DNA of 64,000 nucleotides from Mucilaginibacter_A sp964236465 (GTDB lineage Bacteria > Bacteroidota > Bacteroidia > Sphingobacteriales > Sphingobacteriaceae), in assembly GCA_964236465.1 (NCBI GenBank), contig CAXSBZ010000011.1:1-64000 (forward strand). The letters are read 5' to 3'. The notes under the pieces are model-generated. The model was not told where the DNA came from. It did no database searches and saw nothing but the letters and a program-made list of their open reading frames with translations. Below, piece by piece: positions 17,705 through 27,000 of the stretch (its first letter is position 1; each line of letters opens with the position of its first letter). A program made the position numbers and the translations under genes.

Positions 17705-18649
17705 TTATTTTTCTGCCTGATAATCTTTGTGTAAAACTAAAAAACTTGCACGTTCTTCTTTGTGAAAAGGAACATCCCAATTTCCCTGATAACTGATTTT
17801 AGTTGGCAATAATTCGCCGCCAAAACGGTTCAGTTCGATGTTCATTTGCACATTAAAATCCATTACCATATTCTTGAATTTCATATCTACATAACGGCCT
17901 AAAATTTGAAAGTTGCGCCGGTCAAAAATAGTAGTCAGTTCCTTAATCATCACTTCATCCTTCTGATCCTGATTTAAGCTTGGACGTTGGATCACTTTAA
18001 AACGATAAACCGGAATGGAATCCAAGTAAGTGCCTTTTGCAAAATCATAGCGATACAAGTTTCGCATTTCCGGCGAGAAAATTTCAGTTTTTTTACTGAT
18101 AAAAGGAATACCACTCACCGGCCTGCCCGGACTGAATATCAACGTTTTTAACTTGTCTTTGTAAGATTCATTTTTACCTCCGGCATTTGGCGAATCGCCT
18201 CCTTGTACAAAGTCAGAATTGTAGGCATTCATAAAAATGTAATCAAACATTTCAGTGGTGTACAATTCATATTTCCCGTTACGTTTGTAAACTTGTCCGC
18301 TGTCACGCTTAACCAAATATTGGATTTTGTGTGTTCCGGCAACGTTGCTATGTTTTAACTTTCGATAAATTTTCCCGTCCACTTTATCGTTTTTATCATA
18401 AGTATAAACGCGGTTTTCAGCAGTAAAAGCATACTTTTTCATATTCCGAAAAGCTTCGTAAAAGCTGGTATCACGAACAATTTGATCGATAAAATCCTGA
18501 GCATTCAAACCGCTCCTTCCGCGTATGGTTGCCACGGCAGAATCTATTACAATTGTTTTAACCGTATCCGGATTAAAACGATTGATCTGCTGTGCAAAAG
18601 CACTAAAAAAGCAGCCTAAAAACAGTATCAGCACTATAGATTTCTTCAT
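17705..18649 (-). CDS. Conserved secreted hypothetical protein
   Basis: The 314-residue protein has a signal peptide (MKKSIVLILFLGCFFSAFAQ) and no further membrane segment. The mature part contains DAVATIRGRSGLNAQDFIDQIVRDTSFYEAFRN-like sequence and ends in beta-rich stretches (DMKFKNMVMDFNVQMNIELNRFGGELLPTK in two parts). I recognise it only as a Bacteroidota-type periplasmic or outer-membrane-associated protein of unknown function. The signal peptide codes for a motif copy (18617-18628, read as LILFLG). Confidence 0.7.
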   Translation of the reverse strand: MKKSIVLILFLGCFFSAFAQQINRFNPDTVKTIVIDSAVATIRGRSGLNAQDFIDQIVRDTSFYEAFRNMKKYAFTAENRVYTYDKNDKVDGKIYRKLKHSNVAGTHKIQYLVKRDSGQVYKRNGKYELYTTEMFDYIFMNAYNSDFVQGGDSPNAGGKNESYKDKLKTLIFSPGRPVSGIPFISKKTEIFSPEMRNLYRYDFAKGTYLDSIPVYRFKVIQRPSLNQDQKDEVMIKELTTIFDRRNFQILGRYVDMKFKNMVMDFNVQMNIELNRFGGELLPTKISYQGNWDVPFHKEERASFLVLHKDYQAEK

Positions 18650-18858
18650 TATACTTTAAGATAAACTGTTGTAAAATTAAGTATTAAAACTTGGTGTGAA
18701 GGCAATTACCACTAAAATTATACAGGAATTACCCGCGTACAAATACCTGTTAAAATCACGTGATAATACTTATCCAAATACCGTTTTACAACGGGTTAAT
18801 CCAGCCTCCAGATCACGGAACTTTACATTCATAATCCACAAGGATTACAGATGTAAAA

Positions 18859-19176
18859 ATGAAAAAGATAATGTTCGTTATTCTACTAAGTGTAGGATCT
18901 GCTGTACAAGCTCAGCAAAAAATAAACTTGCAAACTCCGATCAATGGTTTCTGGGTAATTGAAAGTAATGCAAGTTCACCTAAAAAACAAACCATCAAAT
19001 TTTATAATCAGGAGCAACAATTACTTTACCAGGAAAACTATGACCACAAAGTTTTAAAGTGTTCAAAAAAAGCTGTCAGAAGAATGCTGGACAGCAGCTT
19101 GGTTACTGTATTAAAATACAATATTAATCCGGCAGAAGTTACAAAGCTGGCCAATATTATCCGACGCAATTACTAA
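18859..19176 (+). CDS. Small secreted hypothetical protein
   Basis: The 105-residue product has a clear signal peptide (MKKIMFVILLSVGSAVQAQ). The mature part of about 85 residues contains INGFWVIESNASSPKKQTI and a Lys/Arg-rich C-terminus. I do not recognise a family. The 210 bp upstream hold no gene that I can support. Confidence 0.65.
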   Translation: MKKIMFVILLSVGSAVQAQQKINLQTPINGFWVIESNASSPKKQTIKFYNQEQQLLYQENYDHKVLKCSKKAVRRMLDSSLVTVLKYNINPAEVTKLANIIRRNY

Positions 19177-19448
19177 CTGATTACAAACACTGCTAACACA
19201 ATTCATCATGTTGATCCAAGTTGAAAACTTAGTTTATATATTTTATGTAATGGCATATGTAGAAACTTATATTGATGATCATATCAGTATTAATTTTCTA
19301 AACTTTTTAAGAAGAATTTCAACAACTTTATTTTACAAGTAAGCTTCTTTTATCACCCCTAATTATAAAAACTGTTTACAAGAAGAATACAATTTTATCC
19401 AAGTAAAAACACAATTCTATCATTATAAATTTCTTTAAAAACAAAATC

Positions 19449-19880
19449 ATGAAAACACTTAAATTCACTTCCCTTATCTTAAGTTTGATACTTTTAATTG
19501 GAAGCGCAAAAGCAGACAAACCCAAAACCCGTGCTGCATTAACAATGAAATTTTCTATTGATGCTTTTGTTGATGCCGATGCCCACGGGATATGCAACGG
19601 CCTGACAGCTATTATTGCAGACAAAGCAACTTTCGGAATTATGAGCGGCGACAAAATATTTGCAGCAACCAAAAAACAGATCATTAACCAAATGGAAAGC
19701 TTGCGTGGCGTGCAGCAAAATTGTACAACTAATTATGTTGTTTTAGAAACACATGAGCATTATACTTTAGTTAAAGTTGAAATGAAATATCCGATTTTTA
19801 CACGCGTTAATTACATCACGATGAATGAATGCAGCGATGGCTGGAAGATTGTAAACGTGACCAGCATTTTTACAAAATGA
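19449..19880 (+). CDS. Secreted NTF2-like (nuclear-transport-factor-2 fold) protein
   Basis: The 143-residue protein has a signal peptide (MKTLKFTSLILSLILLIGSAKA). The mature part starts with AFVDADAHGICNGLTAIIADKA and ends with VNYITMNECSDGWKIVNVTSIF, the pattern of NTF2-like/putative lumazine-binding proteins that Bacteroidota export. No catalytic residues can be assigned. The 270 bp before it contain only a diverged motif copy near 19342. Confidence 0.65.
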   Translation: MKTLKFTSLILSLILLIGSAKADKPKTRAALTMKFSIDAFVDADAHGICNGLTAIIADKATFGIMSGDKIFAATKKQIINQMESLRGVQQNCTTNYVVLETHEHYTLVKVEMKYPIFTRVNYITMNECSDGWKIVNVTSIFTK

Positions 19881-19888
19881 AATTCATT

Positions 19889-19973
19889 CTGTCATTCCGA
19901 CGATAGGAGGAATCTTCTTCAAAGCAACTTGTATTATTTGAAGAAGATTTCTCCCTGCGGATCGAAATGACAA
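19889..19973. repeat. GTCATTCCGA...TCGAAATGAC intergenic repeat
   Basis: Left end TGTCATTCCGA and right end TCGAAATGACA are near inverted. Inside lie GAGGAATCTTCTT and AAGAAGATTTCTCC, also inverted. This differs from the 12-bp motif family. A partial copy follows at 20028-20067. Confidence 0.65.
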
Positions 19974-19985
19974 ATTTTCAACACC

Positions 19986-20011
19986 AATTTTATGCCGATA
20001 AAAGAAGCATT
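19986..20011 (+). repeat. Dispersed motif copy with AATTTTATGCC flank
   Basis: Core TAAAAGAAGCAT at 19999-20010. It lies between two repeats of the GTCATT type. Confidence 0.7.
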
Positions 20012-20027
20012 AAACTTATAATATAAC

Positions 20028-20067
20028 TTGCTTTAAAGAAGATTTCTCCTTTCAGTCGAAATGACAA
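20028..20067. repeat. Partial second copy of the GTCATT-type repeat
   Basis: Only the right half is present: AAAGAAGATTTCTCC followed by TCGAAATGACA. Confidence 0.6.
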
Positions 20068-20071
20068 TTTT

Positions 20072-20097
20072 AATTTTGTGCCGATAAAAGAAGCATC
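20072..20097 (+). repeat. Dispersed motif copy with AATTTTGTGCC flank
   Basis: Core TAAAAGAAGCAT at 20085-20096, a few bases before the stop codon of the convergent amidohydrolase. With the copy at 19999 it forms a direct repeat 86 bp apart, each next to a GTCATT-type half. Confidence 0.7.
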
Positions 20098-20101
20098 AAA
20101 C

Positions 20102-21286
20102 CTAATTGCCTAATTGTTTCAAAGCCAGATAAGCCATCAAACCGGTACTTGCTTCGAGCGAACTTTCATCCACATCAAATGTTGGTGTATGCACGGAAGA
20201 AGTGATGCCGCGTGCTTCATTTCTGGTTCCCAAACGGTAAAAACAAGCATCGGCAACTTGCGAGTAATAGGCAAAATCTTCGGCAGCCATCCAGATATCC
20301 AAGTCCAATACGTTCTCTTTTCCCAAATAATCTTCTGCAAAAGTACGGACACGGGCGGTTAATTTTTCTTCATTGATCAAAAAAGGATAACCTTTCCTGA
20401 TTTCAAAATCGCAGCTTGCGCCCATACTTTCAGCCATACCTTCCGCCATTTTTTTCATACGGATGTGTGCTTCTTTACGCCAAATTTCATCCATCGTACG
20501 GAAAGTCCCTTCCAGATAAACTTCATTCGGGATGACGTTGGTTGCACCATTTGCAATCACTTTTCCAAAAGATAAAACGGACGGCGATTTCGGATCTGCA
20601 AAACGGCTAACTACTTGTTGCAGAGCTGTTAAAATATGCGCCGTGATAATTACAGGATCCACATTTTGCTGTGGCTGCGCACCATGTCCGCCTTTTCCTT
20701 TTACCGTAACATACAATTCATCCGTAGAAGCCATGTATTTTCCGGCACGAAAACCTACTTTTCCGGCATCAATCAAAGGCATCACATGCTGACCCAAAAC
20801 GGCTTGTGGTTTCGGGTTTTCCAGCACGCCTTCTGCAATCATCAGGCTTGCACCGCCCGGCAGTTTTTCCTCCGCCGGCTGAAAAATAAATTTTACTGTG
20901 CCACCAAACTCAGCTTTTAATTGATTCAAAATATGTGCCGTTCCTAGCAATGATGACGTGTGCACATCGTGGCCGCAAGCGTGCATCACACCCGGATTTT
21001 GAGATTTATACGGCACATCGTTCGCTTCCAAAATCGGCAACGCATCCATGTCGCCACGCAAAGCAACCACTTGATCAGACGGTTTTTCGCCTTTTAACAA
21101 AGCAGCCAATCCGTTTCCAGCCATTTTTTCGAAAGCAATTCCCAATTCATCTAACTTGGAAGCAACAAACTGATACGTGTTTTCTTCGTGGAAAGAAAGC
21201 TCAGGATGCTGGTGCAAATGCCTGCGGTTGGCAATTACATCCTGATGGATATTTTTAGCAAGTTCCTGGATTTTAGTTTTTAACAT
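20102..21286 (-). CDS. M20D-family amidohydrolase
   Basis: The 394-residue protein belongs to the hippurate/N-acyl-amino-acid amidohydrolase branch of M20. The dinuclear metal site is visible: RGDMDALPI (about residue 80), MHACGHDVHTSSLLG (about 100-114), FQPAEE (about 137-142) and WMAAEDFAYY (about 354). The dimerisation domain lies between about 185 and 300. No signal peptide, so it is cytoplasmic. It likely releases an acyl or aromatic group from amino acids. It overlaps the SPOR gene by 14 bp and is thus co-transcribed with it. Confidence 0.9.
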   Translation of the reverse strand: MLKTKIQELAKNIHQDVIANRRHLHQHPELSFHEENTYQFVASKLDELGIAFEKMAGNGLAALLKGEKPSDQVVALRGDMDALPILEANDVPYKSQNPGVMHACGHDVHTSSLLGTAHILNQLKAEFGGTVKFIFQPAEEKLPGGASLMIAEGVLENPKPQAVLGQHVMPLIDAGKVGFRAGKYMASTDELYVTVKGKGGHGAQPQQNVDPVIITAHILTALQQVVSRFADPKSPSVLSFGKVIANGATNVIPNEVYLEGTFRTMDEIWRKEAHIRMKKMAEGMAESMGASCDFEIRKGYPFLINEEKLTARVRTFAEDYLGKENVLDLDIWMAAEDFAYYSQVADACFYRLGTRNEARGITSSVHTPTFDVDESSLEASTGLMAYLALKQLGN

Positions 21287-21692
21287 CAGTAGTTTCCAAT
21301 TTTGGGAGATTGATTTTTTCGGAAACCAGGAACAACGTCGGGAATTGCGGCCTAATGTCTCGCATCAGTTTTTGCGCCTCCAACCGCGTCCTGAAATCGC
21401 CTGCTTTTATTTTATAATTTGGTTCCTGATAGATAATGTACGTGCGTAAATCAGGAAACAACTGATTGAAAGCAGCCTGCTTGGAGTAGATTTCGTTTCG
21501 GTTTGGGCTGGTAAAAAACTGGACACGATAACCGTAGCCGGAACTGTTTCCAATCTTTCCTAAAGTAGATTTTGCTGGCAGCAAACGATGTGCAATGATA
21601 GAATCGATCCGCGGATCTTTAACCACTTCTACCTGGCCGCGTGTTTGCGCAAAAGAAATTGTAGTCAGAAAAAACATTGATAAAAGAAGCAT
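21273..21692 (-). CDS. Secreted SPOR-domain protein
   Basis: The best start is MLLLSMFFLTTISFAQ, a clean signal peptide, giving 139 residues. The frame is open to 21749, but the extra part (MTVQNLYDKRSIRKK) codes for the repeat. A SPOR domain occupies about 55-130: YGYRVQFFTSPNRNEIY, then YIIYQEPNYKIKAGDFRTRL. SPOR domains bind denuded peptidoglycan at division sites. The ATG start is the first three bases of a minus-strand motif copy inside a perfect 20-bp hairpin (21679-21728), so the start could be masked in the mRNA. Confidence 0.82.
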   Translation of the reverse strand: MLLLSMFFLTTISFAQTRGQVEVVKDPRIDSIIAHRLLPAKSTLGKIGNSSGYGYRVQFFTSPNRNEIYSKQAAFNQLFPDLRTYIIYQEPNYKIKAGDFRTRLEAQKLMRDIRPQFPTLFLVSEKINLPKLETTDVKN

Positions 21693-21728
21693 CCGAAATA
21701 TTAACTTTTTTCGGATGCTTCTTTTATC
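21679..21728. repeat. Inverted motif pair covering the SPOR start codon
   Basis: GATAAAAGAAGCATCCGAAA (21679-21698) and its exact complement (21709-21728) enclose a 10-nt loop. The pair lies over the translation start of the minus-strand SPOR gene and 40 bp from the end of secA. Confidence 0.8.
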
Positions 21729-21768
21729 GTATAAATTTTGTACTGTCATCAGGTGTTTAAAAACTCAT

Positions 21769-24700
21769 TTACACGGCTCCGACACCATGACAATTTTTGT
21801 ATTTTTTGCCGCTTCCGCAAGGGCAGGGATCGTTTCTGCCGATTTTCTGTTCTACTTTTACCGGCATTGGTTTTTGCAGTTCGCGCGTATCTTCATCGGG
21901 CACGCCGTTTGTTTCGTGCACCAATTGTGGTTTGGTCACGCGCATTTGGCGCATATCCAGTTTCGGTTCTGGTTTTGCTTCGCGGATTTCTTCCGGTTGC
22001 TGCTGAACCGGGATACCTCCTTTAAACAGGAAACTTACAATTTCCTTGTTCACATTCGTCAGCATCTGGCGGAACAATTCAAAAGCTTCAAACTTATAAA
22101 CCAGCAACGGATCTTTTTGCTCATAAACGGCATTTTGTACCGATTGCTTCAGCTCGTCCATTTCGCGCAAATGCTCTTTCCAGGCATCATCAATAAACGT
22201 TAAAACCACATTTTTTTCAAATGATTTCAACACTTCATGGCCGTTATTTTCAATCGCTTTTTGCAACGGAACAGCAACTTGTATCCCATGAACGCCATCT
22301 GTAAACGGCACGATAATGTTTTCAATCATGTTGCCGCGCGTATCATAAACATCTTTCAAAACCGGATAAGCCTGTTTGGCAATCGCTTCTGATTTCCGTT
22401 TGTAGTAATCCGTGATTTCGTGGAAAGCTTTTTCTACCAAAGCCATACTGTTTTTACCGGCAAAATCTTCGGCCGTAATTGCCGTATCTACAGAAAACAA
22501 ACGAATCATTTCCAATTGGAAACCTTCGTAATTATTTGCGTCTTTGTATTCGGTAACTACATCTTCTGTAACATCAAAAATGGTATTGTTCAAATCGACA
22601 TCAAGCCTTTCTCCAAACAAAGCATTTTTACGGCGTGTATAAATTACGGTGCGCTGCGAGTTCATCACGTCATCATATTCGAGCAAACGCTTCCGAATTC
22701 CGAAGTTGTTTTCTTCTACTTTTTTCTGTGCACGCTCGATAGATTTGGTGATCATGGAATGCTGAATCACTTCGCCGTCTTCAATTCCCATCCGCACCAT
22801 CAGGCCGGAGATACGCTCCGAACCAAATAAACGCATCAGGTCATCTTCTAAAGAAACAAAGAATTGGGAAGAACCCGGATCGCCCTGACGACCAGAACGG
22901 CCACGCAACTGACGATCAACCCGGCGGGATTCATGGCGTTCTGTACCTACAATCGCCAAACCGGCAACTTCTTTTACACCTTCGCCCAGCTTAATATCTG
23001 TACCACGGCCAGCCATGTTGGTAGCAATGGTTACGGTGCTTTTTTTACCTGCTTCGGCTACGATATCTGCTTCTTTTTGGTGCAGTTTTGCGTTGAGGAC
23101 ATTGTGTTTGATGCCACGCAACTTCAACATTCGGCTCAATAATTCGGAAATTTCTACGGAAGTTGTCCCAACCAAAACTGGTCTTCCGGCTTGGGTTAAA
23201 GCTACAATTTCATCTGCAACGGCATTGTATTTTTCGCGCATCGTCCGGTAAACCAAATCCTGGCGATCGGAACGGCTTGCCGGTGTATTGGTTGGAATTT
23301 CAACCACATCCAGTTTGTAAATTTCCCAGAACTCGCCTGCCTCAGTAACAGCCGTACCCGTCATCCCACAAAGTTTGTGGTACATTCTGAAATAATTTTG
23401 AAGCGTTACTGTGGCAAAAGTTTGTGAAGCATCTTCGACTTTTACATTTTCTTTGGCTTCAATCGCCTGGTGCAAACCATCAGAATAACGGCGTCCATCC
23501 AGCACACGGCCGGTTTGCTCATCCACAATTTTTACTTTGCCGTCATCCAGAATGTATTCGGTATCACGCTCAAACAAAGTATAAGCTTTCAACAACTGGT
23601 TTACGGAATGAATACGCTCTGATTTGATGGAAAAATCCCGCATCAATTCATCCTTTTTAGCAACTTTTTCTTCGGCGGATAAACCTGATTTTTCAATTTC
23701 GGCTACTTCTGTTCCCACATCCGGCATCACAAAAAAGTGTGGGTCTTCTCCGGAAGTGGTAATCAGTTCAATACCTTTTTCTGTCAGTTCAACCTGATTA
23801 TTTTTTTCATCGATCACAAAATAAAGTTCCGTATCTACTTTCGGCATTTCTTTATTCTGGTCCTGCATATAATAATTCTCCGTTTTGTTAAGCACTGGTT
23901 TGATGTTTTGCTCACTTAAAAACTTAATCAAAGCTTTGTTTTTGGGCAAACCACGATGCGCGCGTAGTAAAGCCAAACCGCCTTCTTCTACACCTGTTTT
24001 ACCTTCGGCGATCTGCTTTTTGGCTTCATTTAATTTGGCAGTTACCAAACTTTTTTGCGCATTTACCAAACGCTCAATGCGCGGTTTCAAATCATAAAAC
24101 TCATGCTCATCTCCGCGCGGAACAGGGCCGGAAATAATCAGCGGCGTACGGGCATCATCAATCAAAACCGAATCCACCTCATCCACCATTGCGTAATGCA
24201 GTTTGCGCTGCACCAATTCTTCCGGGCTGCGTGTCATGTTGTCACGCAAATAATCAAACCCAAACTCATTATTGGTTCCGAAAGTAATATCCGCTAAATA
24301 AGCATTTCTGCGTTCTTCAGAATTTGGTTCGTGGCGATCAATACAATCCACCGATAAACCATGAAATTCGTACAACGGACCCATCCATTCACTATCTCTT
24401 CGCGCTAGATAATCATTCACGGTAACGATATGTACGCCTTGTCCGGCCAGCGCATTTAGGTAAGCAGGCAGCGTTGCAACCAGTGTTTTACCTTCACCGG
24501 TCGCCATTTCGGCAATTTTTCCTTCATGCAAAACGATACCGCCAATTAGCTGCACATCATAATGCACCATGTTCCAAGTAACTTCGTTTCCGGCAGCAAT
24601 CCAAGTATTGTGATGGATGGCTTTATCACCGGCAATCAGTACGTTTTTTTTGTAAGTAGCCAGTTCCCGGTCAAAAGCTGTTGCCGTAACTTCCAGCGTT

Positions 24701-25077
24701 TTATTGTTGGCTAAACGGCGCGCAGTTTCCTTCACCACGGCAAAAGCTTCCGGCAAAATCTCCATCAAAATGACTTCCAGCTCTTTGTTGCGGTCTTTTT
24801 CCAGCTTGTCGATTTCCGAATAAAGCTCTACTTTGCGGTTCACTTCTATCGATAAATCGTTTTCTGCTTCTTCTTTTGCAGCTTTGATCTGTGCATCAGT
24901 TTTTCCCAATCCGCTGCTTATCTTTGCTTTAAAATCAATGGTTTTTGCCCGCAGCTCATCATTGCTGATCTGCTCCAGCTTAGCAAATTCTGCTTTTATT
25001 TTTTCTACCAAAGGCTGTACACCTTTCACATCTCTCTCCGATTTATTTCCGAAAAGCTTACTGATAAATCCCAACAT
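21769..25077 (-). CDS. secA: Preprotein translocase ATPase SecA
   Basis: SecA drives export of unfolded proteins through SecYEG. The start MLGFISKLFGNKSERD is the family N-terminus; the frame is open to 25140. Visible are Walker A EMATGEGKTLVA, DEAD-like MVDEVDSVLIDDART, helicase motif TNMAGRGTDIKLG, and GRSGRQGDPGSSQFFVSLED. The C-terminal zinc motif DPCPCGSGKKYKNCHG for SecB/ribosome contact is intact. At 1102 residues it is longer than E. coli SecA (901), as is usual in Bacteroidota. A motif copy at 22445-22456 is read as GKNSMA. It lies just upstream of the SPOR gene on the same strand. Confidence 0.97.
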   Translation of the reverse strand: MLGFISKLFGNKSERDVKGVQPLVEKIKAEFAKLEQISNDELRAKTIDFKAKISSGLGKTDAQIKAAKEEAENDLSIEVNRKVELYSEIDKLEKDRNKELEVILMEILPEAFAVVKETARRLANNKTLEVTATAFDRELATYKKNVLIAGDKAIHHNTWIAAGNEVTWNMVHYDVQLIGGIVLHEGKIAEMATGEGKTLVATLPAYLNALAGQGVHIVTVNDYLARRDSEWMGPLYEFHGLSVDCIDRHEPNSEERRNAYLADITFGTNNEFGFDYLRDNMTRSPEELVQRKLHYAMVDEVDSVLIDDARTPLIISGPVPRGDEHEFYDLKPRIERLVNAQKSLVTAKLNEAKKQIAEGKTGVEEGGLALLRAHRGLPKNKALIKFLSEQNIKPVLNKTENYYMQDQNKEMPKVDTELYFVIDEKNNQVELTEKGIELITTSGEDPHFFVMPDVGTEVAEIEKSGLSAEEKVAKKDELMRDFSIKSERIHSVNQLLKAYTLFERDTEYILDDGKVKIVDEQTGRVLDGRRYSDGLHQAIEAKENVKVEDASQTFATVTLQNYFRMYHKLCGMTGTAVTEAGEFWEIYKLDVVEIPTNTPASRSDRQDLVYRTMREKYNAVADEIVALTQAGRPVLVGTTSVEISELLSRMLKLRGIKHNVLNAKLHQKEADIVAEAGKKSTVTIATNMAGRGTDIKLGEGVKEVAGLAIVGTERHESRRVDRQLRGRSGRQGDPGSSQFFVSLEDDLMRLFGSERISGLMVRMGIEDGEVIQHSMITKSIERAQKKVEENNFGIRKRLLEYDDVMNSQRTVIYTRRKNALFGERLDVDLNNTIFDVTEDVVTEYKDANNYEGFQLEMIRLFSVDTAITAEDFAGKNSMALVEKAFHEITDYYKRKSEAIAKQAYPVLKDVYDTRGNMIENIIVPFTDGVHGIQVAVPLQKAIENNGHEVLKSFEKNVVLTFIDDAWKEHLREMDELKQSVQNAVYEQKDPLLVYKFEAFELFRQMLTNVNKEIVSFLFKGGIPVQQQPEEIREAKPEPKLDMRQMRVTKPQLVHETNGVPDEDTRELQKPMPVKVEQKIGRNDPCPCGSGKKYKNCHGVGAV

Positions 25078-25249
25078 GTATTTGATCTTAAGATAAAATT
25101 CTTCGTTTGCAACAATTACGCCATCCACAGCCGAAGCCATAATGGCAGGTAAAATTACGGATTTTGATTGAAAACTGTATTGTTTAGCTTAACGCTTGGA
25201 CAGGTTTTGAAATTACTTCTTTTATCGACTAAAAATCAGTGGCTTTAAT

Positions 25250-25257
25250 TATATTTG
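25250..25257 (+). promoter_or_regulatory. -7 box TATATTTG directly before an ATG
   Basis: Only 3 nt separate this TAnnTTTG match from the DUF433 start codon, so the transcript would be leaderless. No clear -33 box is seen. Confidence 0.4.
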
Positions 25258-25260
25258 AAC

Positions 25261-25503
25261 ATGGATAAGCTTTCTGATTTTATTGTTGCAGATCCAAACA
25301 TCCAATTTGGAAAACCGGTTTTTAAAGGTACACGAGTACCTGTGCAAAGTTTATTTTGGCATTTGCAGAAAGGAATTTCGATTCAGGAATTTTTAGAAGA
25401 TTTCCCGAGTGTGAGTTTGGAACAGGCAGAAGGAATAGTTGGCTGGTGCGCAAAACATTTTGAATTTCCTGAAAGTATTTTGGATGAAACTATTATTGGA
25501 TAA
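25261..25503 (+). CDS. DUF433 antitoxin-like protein, no toxin partner seen
   Basis: The 80-residue protein has the DUF433 layout: a small N-terminal strand region (IQFGKPVFKGTRVPVQSLFW) and the helix-turn-helix-like EFLEDFPSVSLEQAEGIVGW. These are usually antitoxins next to a PIN-like toxin gene (DUF5615). Here the next 136 bp hold no ORF and purD follows, so no partner is visible. A diverged motif copy lies upstream near 25214. Confidence 0.8.
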   Translation: MDKLSDFIVADPNIQFGKPVFKGTRVPVQSLFWHLQKGISIQEFLEDFPSVSLEQAEGIVGWCAKHFEFPESILDETIIG

Positions 25504-25639
25504 ATTGTCAATTTAAAAGTTATATAAATAATTTTTCAATTCAAACGAAGAGAGAAATCTTCTTTTAATTGATTAGCTAAATTCTATTACTGCATAGTTC
25601 AAACAACTTCCTTACTGGCTAAACTTCTATCTTTACCGC

Positions 25640-26914
25640 ATGAATATCCTGCTCCTTGGTTCCGGCGGAAGAGAAAGTGCTTTTGCCTGGAAATTATCGC
25701 AAAGCCCGAAATGCGATCAATTATTTATCGCGCCCGGCAATGCCGGAACCGGAATTTATGGCGAGAACATCGACCTCAGCGTAAATGATTTTGAAGGAAT
25801 CAAAAATTTAGTGCATAAAAACAGTATCGATCTGGTGTTAGTTGGGCCGGAAGAACCGCTGGTCAACGGTATCCATGATTTTTTTCTGGAAGATGAAATG
25901 CTCAGAAATGTTCCGGTGATCGGTCCGCAAAAAGCTGCTGCACAACTGGAAGGCAGCAAAGATTTCTCCAAAGAATTTATGTTTAAAAATAGTATTCCAA
26001 CCGCTACTTCCAAAACCTTCACACCCGAAACTTTGCAGGAAGGTTTGGCTTATCTTGCTACGCACGGTTTGCCAATTGTATTAAAAGCGGATGGCTTGGC
26101 TGCCGGAAAAGGCGTTTTAATTTGCACCAGTTGGAAAGAAGCGCAACACGAACTAACCGCTATGCTGCGCGATGCCAAATTTGGCGTGGCGAGTGCTAAA
26201 GTTGTTGTTGAGCAGTTTTTGCAAGGCATTGAGCTTTCTGTTTTTGTGCTGACCGATGGCAAAAACTATAAAATTTTGCCCGAAGCCAAAGATTACAAAC
26301 GCATTGGCGAAGGCGATACCGGCTTAAATACGGGCGGCATGGGTTCAGTTTCGCCGGTGCCTTTTGCAGATGCTGCTTTTATGGCCAAAGTTGAGGAACG
26401 CATTGTGATCCCGACGATGCAAGGTTTGCAAAACGACAACTTGCCATACAAAGGTTTTATTTTTATCGGGTTGATGAATTGCGGCGGCGAACCGTACGTG
26501 ATCGAATACAATTGCCGCATGGGCGACCCGGAAACGGAATCGGTTTTGCCGCGGATTGAAAATGATATGGTGGAGGTTTTACAAGCTGTGGCCGAAGGAA
26601 AACTGGATCAAATCAACCTAAAAATTTCTAATCAGATTGCGGCAACGGTAATGTGCGTAGCCGGCGGTTATCCCGGAGAATATTTAAAAAACAGAACCAT
26701 TACCGGAATTGAAAACGTGCGCGGTTCCATCGTTTTTCAGGCCGGAACCAAGCTGGAAAACGGAGAAATCAAAACTTCCGGTGGCCGCGTTTTGGCCATA
26801 ACAAGTTTGCAGGATACGATGTTCAACGCCTTGCAACAAGCCACATTAGATGCTGCCCGGATTTATTTTGACGGGATGCACTTTAGGAAAGATATTGGTT
26901 TTGATTTGATCTGA
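25640..26914 (+). CDS. purD: Phosphoribosylamine-glycine ligase (GAR synthetase)
   Basis: PurD catalyses the second step of de novo purine synthesis in the cytoplasm. The N-domain has MNILLLGSGGRESAFAWKL and VLVGPEEPLVNGI; the ATP-grasp has LPIVLKADGLAAGKGV, GLNTGGMGSVSPVP and VIEYNCRMGDPETESVLPR. Length 424 is standard. TATCTTTA lies 4 nt before the ATG and may be a -7 box of a leaderless transcript. A motif copy at 25816-25827 is read as HKNSID, and a near-copy at about 25986 as KNSIPT. Confidence 0.96.
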   Translation: MNILLLGSGGRESAFAWKLSQSPKCDQLFIAPGNAGTGIYGENIDLSVNDFEGIKNLVHKNSIDLVLVGPEEPLVNGIHDFFLEDEMLRNVPVIGPQKAAAQLEGSKDFSKEFMFKNSIPTATSKTFTPETLQEGLAYLATHGLPIVLKADGLAAGKGVLICTSWKEAQHELTAMLRDAKFGVASAKVVVEQFLQGIELSVFVLTDGKNYKILPEAKDYKRIGEGDTGLNTGGMGSVSPVPFADAAFMAKVEERIVIPTMQGLQNDNLPYKGFIFIGLMNCGGEPYVIEYNCRMGDPETESVLPRIENDMVEVLQAVAEGKLDQINLKISNQIAATVMCVAGGYPGEYLKNRTITGIENVRGSIVFQAGTKLENGEIKTSGGRVLAITSLQDTMFNALQQATLDAARIYFDGMHFRKDIGFDLI

Positions 26915-26924
26915 ATTTTTACCC

Positions 26925-27000
26925 GATAAAAGAAGTATTGCAAAAAAAAGCACCAGATTAATGATCAATCCGATGCTTCTTTTATTAACCTAAATTTGAG
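26925..27000. terminator. Opposed motif copies between convergent purD and tlpA-like genes
   Basis: A + copy (core 26927-26938, flank AATTTTTACCC) and a - copy (core 26973-26984, flank AAATTTAGGTT on the minus strand) face each other across 34 nt. Folding would put both genes' 3' ends in one stem, so this is a plausible two-way terminator. Confidence 0.6.

Noticed and set aside
21595..22203. Long plus-strand frame across the secA end
   Set aside because: Aromatic-rich shadow of secA and the SPOR gene with no recognisable domain.
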